Below are positions 27,641 to 30,696 of a stretch of DNA of 30,696 bases, piece after piece. The first letter of the stretch is position 1. Each line of letters opens with the position of its first letter. The stretch is taken from positions 20,001-50,696 of the forward strand of contig CAUYUJ010003664.1 of assembly GCA_963575745.1 (NCBI GenBank), written 5' to 3'. The position numbers and the translations under genes were made by a program. This DNA is from Prorocentrum cordatum (taxonomy: Eukaryota > Sar > Dinophyceae > Prorocentrales > Prorocentraceae). The notes under the pieces were generated by a model. That model did not search any database. It was given only the letters and a program-made list of their open reading frames with translations, and was not told the origin of the DNA.

Positions 27641-28320
27641 GGGGCCAGCCCTGGGGCTGTCCAGCTCGGAAGGCCCAGGGCTCCCTGGCGTGGGGGCCAG
27701 CGCCGGCGAGAATCGCTGCCGCTCCCTCAGGCGTGGTCACGGGGCAGCAGTCGGATTGGCGGCGGCGGCTTCGGAAGCGCGCGCGGTCCGCGGGGCCGCC
27801 TGGCGGCGCTGGTGCAGCGAGAGCGTCGACGCGCCCGCCATTTGGCCCCGCGGCCGCGCTGGGTGGGTGCCGCGCGCTTCAGAGGCGGAGGTGGCCCCCC
27901 TGGCGTAGAGCGTCGCGGCCGAGGGGCTCCGTGGGCATCGTCGCAGTTTTGAGCTGCCAGCTGGGCGAAATGAGCAGCCGCTTTTTTGCGAGGCGCCCCT
28001 GGCAGAGGTGATCGCCGCGACCCCTGGGTGCCATGATTGCAACAGGGCCGGGGCCTGCGACGGGGCCCGAGTGGCGTGGCCCGCGCTCTCGGGTCGGCCT
28101 GTTCCGGCTGCGCCCGCGGCGCGGCGGGCCGATGCCGACCTGTCGCAGGGCAGGGGGCGCAGTGTGCTGAGGTCCGTTGCCGAGTCAAGCGGGCCAGGCA
28201 GGCGCGGGCACTGCGCGGGCCCCGCCGTCGGCTCGCAGCTGCGCGACCCCGCGAGCGCGCGGGGCTTCTGAGGCGGGCGCTGGGGCACCACGGTGCCGAG
28301 TGGCGCGTGGCATTCTTCTA
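27641..28320. other. GC-rich region without a supported gene
   Basis: All six frames are long because stop codons are rare at this GC. Products are Arg/Pro/Ala-rich with no recognisable motif. It may be the eroded continuation of the remnant before it. Confidence 0.5.
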
Positions 28321-28325
28321 TTCCT

Positions 28326-28450
28326 CCTCTTCTGCTTCTTCTTCTTCTTCTTCTTCTTCTTCTTCTCCATCATCATCATCATCATCATCTTCTTCTTCTT
28401 CTTCTTCTTCTTCTTCATTTTCTTGTTCTTTTTCTTCTTTTTCCTCCTCC
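28326..28450. repeat. CTT / CAT / CTT microsatellite
   Basis: CTT units (28333-28367), CAT/ATC units (28368-28389), then CTT again with TTTTC interruptions. A C-rich tract follows to about 28490. Confidence 0.95.
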
Positions 28451-28490
28451 TCTTTTCCCCTCCCCCCCGTCCTCCTCCTCTTCCCCCCCT

Positions 28491-30696
28491 TTGTCGGGCG
28501 GGCTCGACTTCGCGGGGCATCTGGGGCGGGCCTTGCGAGGTTCTCGGGGCTCGAATCGCGGGCGCCGACGCCGCGTCGGCTGTCGCGCGCTGGAGGCCCT
28601 GATGGGGCTAGTCCCATCCCAGAGCGGCGCGGCTCCCGGCGGGCGACGCGCGCGTATTGGGGGTGGCCATCGCGCTGGACTTCGTGCCGAGTCCGCGCCG
28701 CGAGGTTCCGCCAGCGGTGCGCGTGGGCGGGGTAGTCCTTCGCGAGCGCCGCCGCGCTGGGCGCGCTCCTGCAACCTGTGCCTCGGCGGCCTCGGCGCGG
28801 CGATGGGGGGGCGCGCGGCCGCGCCGGCCCTGCGCGGAGGCCCCGCGGCGCCTGCTGCCGGGCGCGCTGGCGGCCGGCGGGGTCGAGCCCCCCCCTGAGA
28901 GCGACCCGCGCTATCATGTGCTGGGCTTGCCTGATCTCGCCGCGGGCGGGGTTGTCCATGCACGGTTTGGCGATGCTGGCGGTGGTCGGGCCGCTTGTCC
29001 GCGCGCGTCCGCGCGCGTAGCCATCGACGCGAGCCTCCGGCCAGTCGAGGCTGGTTGTTTGTTGCGGCGTTCAGGTCGAGCCCGGGCAAGGCTTGACCGA
29101 GGGCCGTCGGCGTCGGGGCCTGGTCGCCAACTGCGCGTCGACGGGCGGGCCGGGCAGAGCGGGGGCCAGGATCGTCGAGAGCGCGAGCCTGTGGCCCCTC
29201 CTCCAGGATGTGTAGCTCCGCGGAGCCCCTGGAGTAACGCCGCGGCACTTTGCGCCGTCGGAGATCCGATGGGTCCCCTGGGAGGCGCTGGCCCAGTTGG
29301 GCACCTGGGGGCGCGCCCCAGCTCTGCGCGCCTTGCGAGGCGCGGGGGATCTTGGGCGATCTCCTCTCGGGCCGCCGCTCGAGGATGGACGTGGGGGGCA
29401 GGGAGCGGGTGGGTCGCCGGCGCCCTCCTTGTCCGCTGCGCCGAGAGGTCGCGGATGCAGCCGCTGATCGCCGCCCTCCTGGGACAGGTTGAGGACTTCG
29501 GCTCGCCCGTCGACGGGCGGGGGGCGGGGCGCCTTGCAATCGTGGCGATGACGGGCTCGCGCGCCCCGCCGCCCGCGGCGCCGGCGACCCCTGTGGCCCC
29601 AGCGGGCGGGCTGTTGCGGCTGCCGCAGATGAGCAGAAGGTGGCGCTCTGGGCGAGTGGACTTTTCTGCGATGCAAGTGTCTATCGTCTTATTGACAACT
29701 TTTTTGATTCTTTTTGTGCGGTCCGGCCTGGGGCCGAATTGGCGGCGCGGCGCGGCGTCTGGGCGTCTGGTTTGTCGTCCTTGAGGCGGTTGGGGCCCGA
29801 CCGGCGACCTGTCGTCCACGGCAGGATTCGCGGTTCGTATTTTGTGGGGGCCTAGTATCGGCTTGGCCTGAGGACCTGGCCCGTCTTCGCCAGGCCCCCC
29901 GCCGGATAGGTCGTCGGCTCGGCCATCCGGGCCCCCGGGGCGCGGCGACTTCCCGGGCTCCCGTGCGCGCGGGCAATGCAGAGATGCAGTGGGTCAGTGC
30001 AATGTGCCAGCTAGCCTTGCGCGCCTGGCCAGTGGCGCCCAGCGGCGCGACCCCCTTGCCCTGCGTCTCTCGGAAGGGCCTTCCTCGGAGACGGTGCTCT
30101 ACACACGCGTGTTCGGCGGTCGCGTGCGCCGCGAGTGGCGCTTCGTCGGGTCGCGCGTCAAGGGTTGCGCGAGCTCTCGCAGCGCTGCGCGCGCGTAGCC
30201 GAAGTCTGTGCGATAGGGCCAGCGCGTCTCACCTGGCCCCCCCTGGCCCGCCTCGTCTGGGCGGAGCCCGGCGGGGCCGGGCGAGGCAGACTCTTCGCTT
30301 CGTCGCTGCTGAGAGGGCGTTGCGGCTCTCCGTGCTGGCGCTCGTCGTGGGGCCTCGGTAACCAGGCTGAACAATGCTTTGAGCGTCTACATTCCAGACC
30401 CCCCCGCAGGACCCCTCGGCTTTTTAATGTGCGCTTTTCAAAGAATCAGGCCATGTCGCTTCGCATTTGCTCGTGGCTTGGTTCAATTTAGCGCGTGTAA
30501 TTGTCGGGGCGCAGTGCTGGGCTAGCGCGCGGGGCGCGGGCGCGTGCTTCGCGTGCTGCGTGGCCCCCCGAGAACCCCTCGCTCGCGGAGCAGCGTGAAT
30601 CGTTTGGTTTTGGCCCCGCCCCGCTCTATGCTTCTGGGGCGCGTGCGCGGGGCTGGGGGGCCCGGCGCCGGTTGCCTCGCCCAAGTTCCCCTTCCC
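28491..30696. other. GC-rich region without a supported gene
   Basis: Long overlapping frames occur on both strands (e.g. 28657-29784 + and 28415-29539 -), as expected from composition. No conserved motif, RNA gene or tandem array stands out. A short AT-richer island at 29665-29720 reads hydrophobic but isolated. Confidence 0.5.

Noticed and set aside
28415-29784. Two overlapping frames of about 375 codons on opposite strands
   Set aside because: At this GC content stops are rare; both products are Arg/Pro/Ala/Gly-rich without motifs, and neither can be preferred.

Overview
The window looks like a gene-poor, repeat-dominated stretch of a dinoflagellate nuclear genome. The evidence is GC-rich, CpG-rich DNA packed with long triplet microsatellites (GAT, GAG, CCG, CTC), many different minisatellites, decayed retroelements of types common in dinoflagellates, and short remnants of the dinoflagellate spliced leader (ending GCCATTTTGGCTCAAG) at element 5' ends. 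The species cannot be fixed from sequence alone. I found no intact host gene that I can defend, and no tRNA, rRNA, CRISPR or bacterial-type operon.

Layout. 1-780: GAG microsatellite and a CTTGGGGCC-type dispersed repeat block. 856-2879: tyrosine-recombinase element on the minus strand, arranged as a tandem pair in which one unit lacks the recombinase; equivalently a split-direct-repeat layout. 2880-7800: repeats, namely a second CTTGGGGCC block, a ~106-bp direct repeat pair, a CTATAGCC satellite between inverted arms, CCG and CTC tracts, 71 uninterrupted GAT triplets, and degenerate AAY triplets.

7810-14486 (minus): an almost full-length non-LTR retrotransposon (LINE). It has a zinc-ribbon/coiled-coil ORF1, then an apurinic-type (EEP) endonuclease, reverse transcriptase, CCHC knuckle, RNase H and Cys/His tail. 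Nearly all of it lies in one reading frame, broken by three stops and paired frameshifts. It is bounded by a 12-bp direct repeat inside a GAG microsatellite, and its 5' end is the last 7 nt of the spliced leader. The parts work as one retrotransposition machine: ORF1 binds RNA, the endonuclease nicks the target, and RT/RNase H makes cDNA.

14500-17650: two tandem repeat arrays, microsatellite, a spliced-leader-like 18-mer, a decayed LTR-retrotransposon Gag ending in a broken zinc knuckle, and a 146-bp palindrome. 17650-26570: minisatellites, inverted 14-bp arrays, three copies of a TGCGCGC-rich repeat family (third copy inverted), a ~103-bp tandem array, and two more CTTGGGGCC blocks. 26690-30696: very GC-rich DNA with a decayed coding remnant that resembles a protein region abundant in dinoflagellate genomes; the last 3 kb hold only a CTT/CAT microsatellite that I can support.
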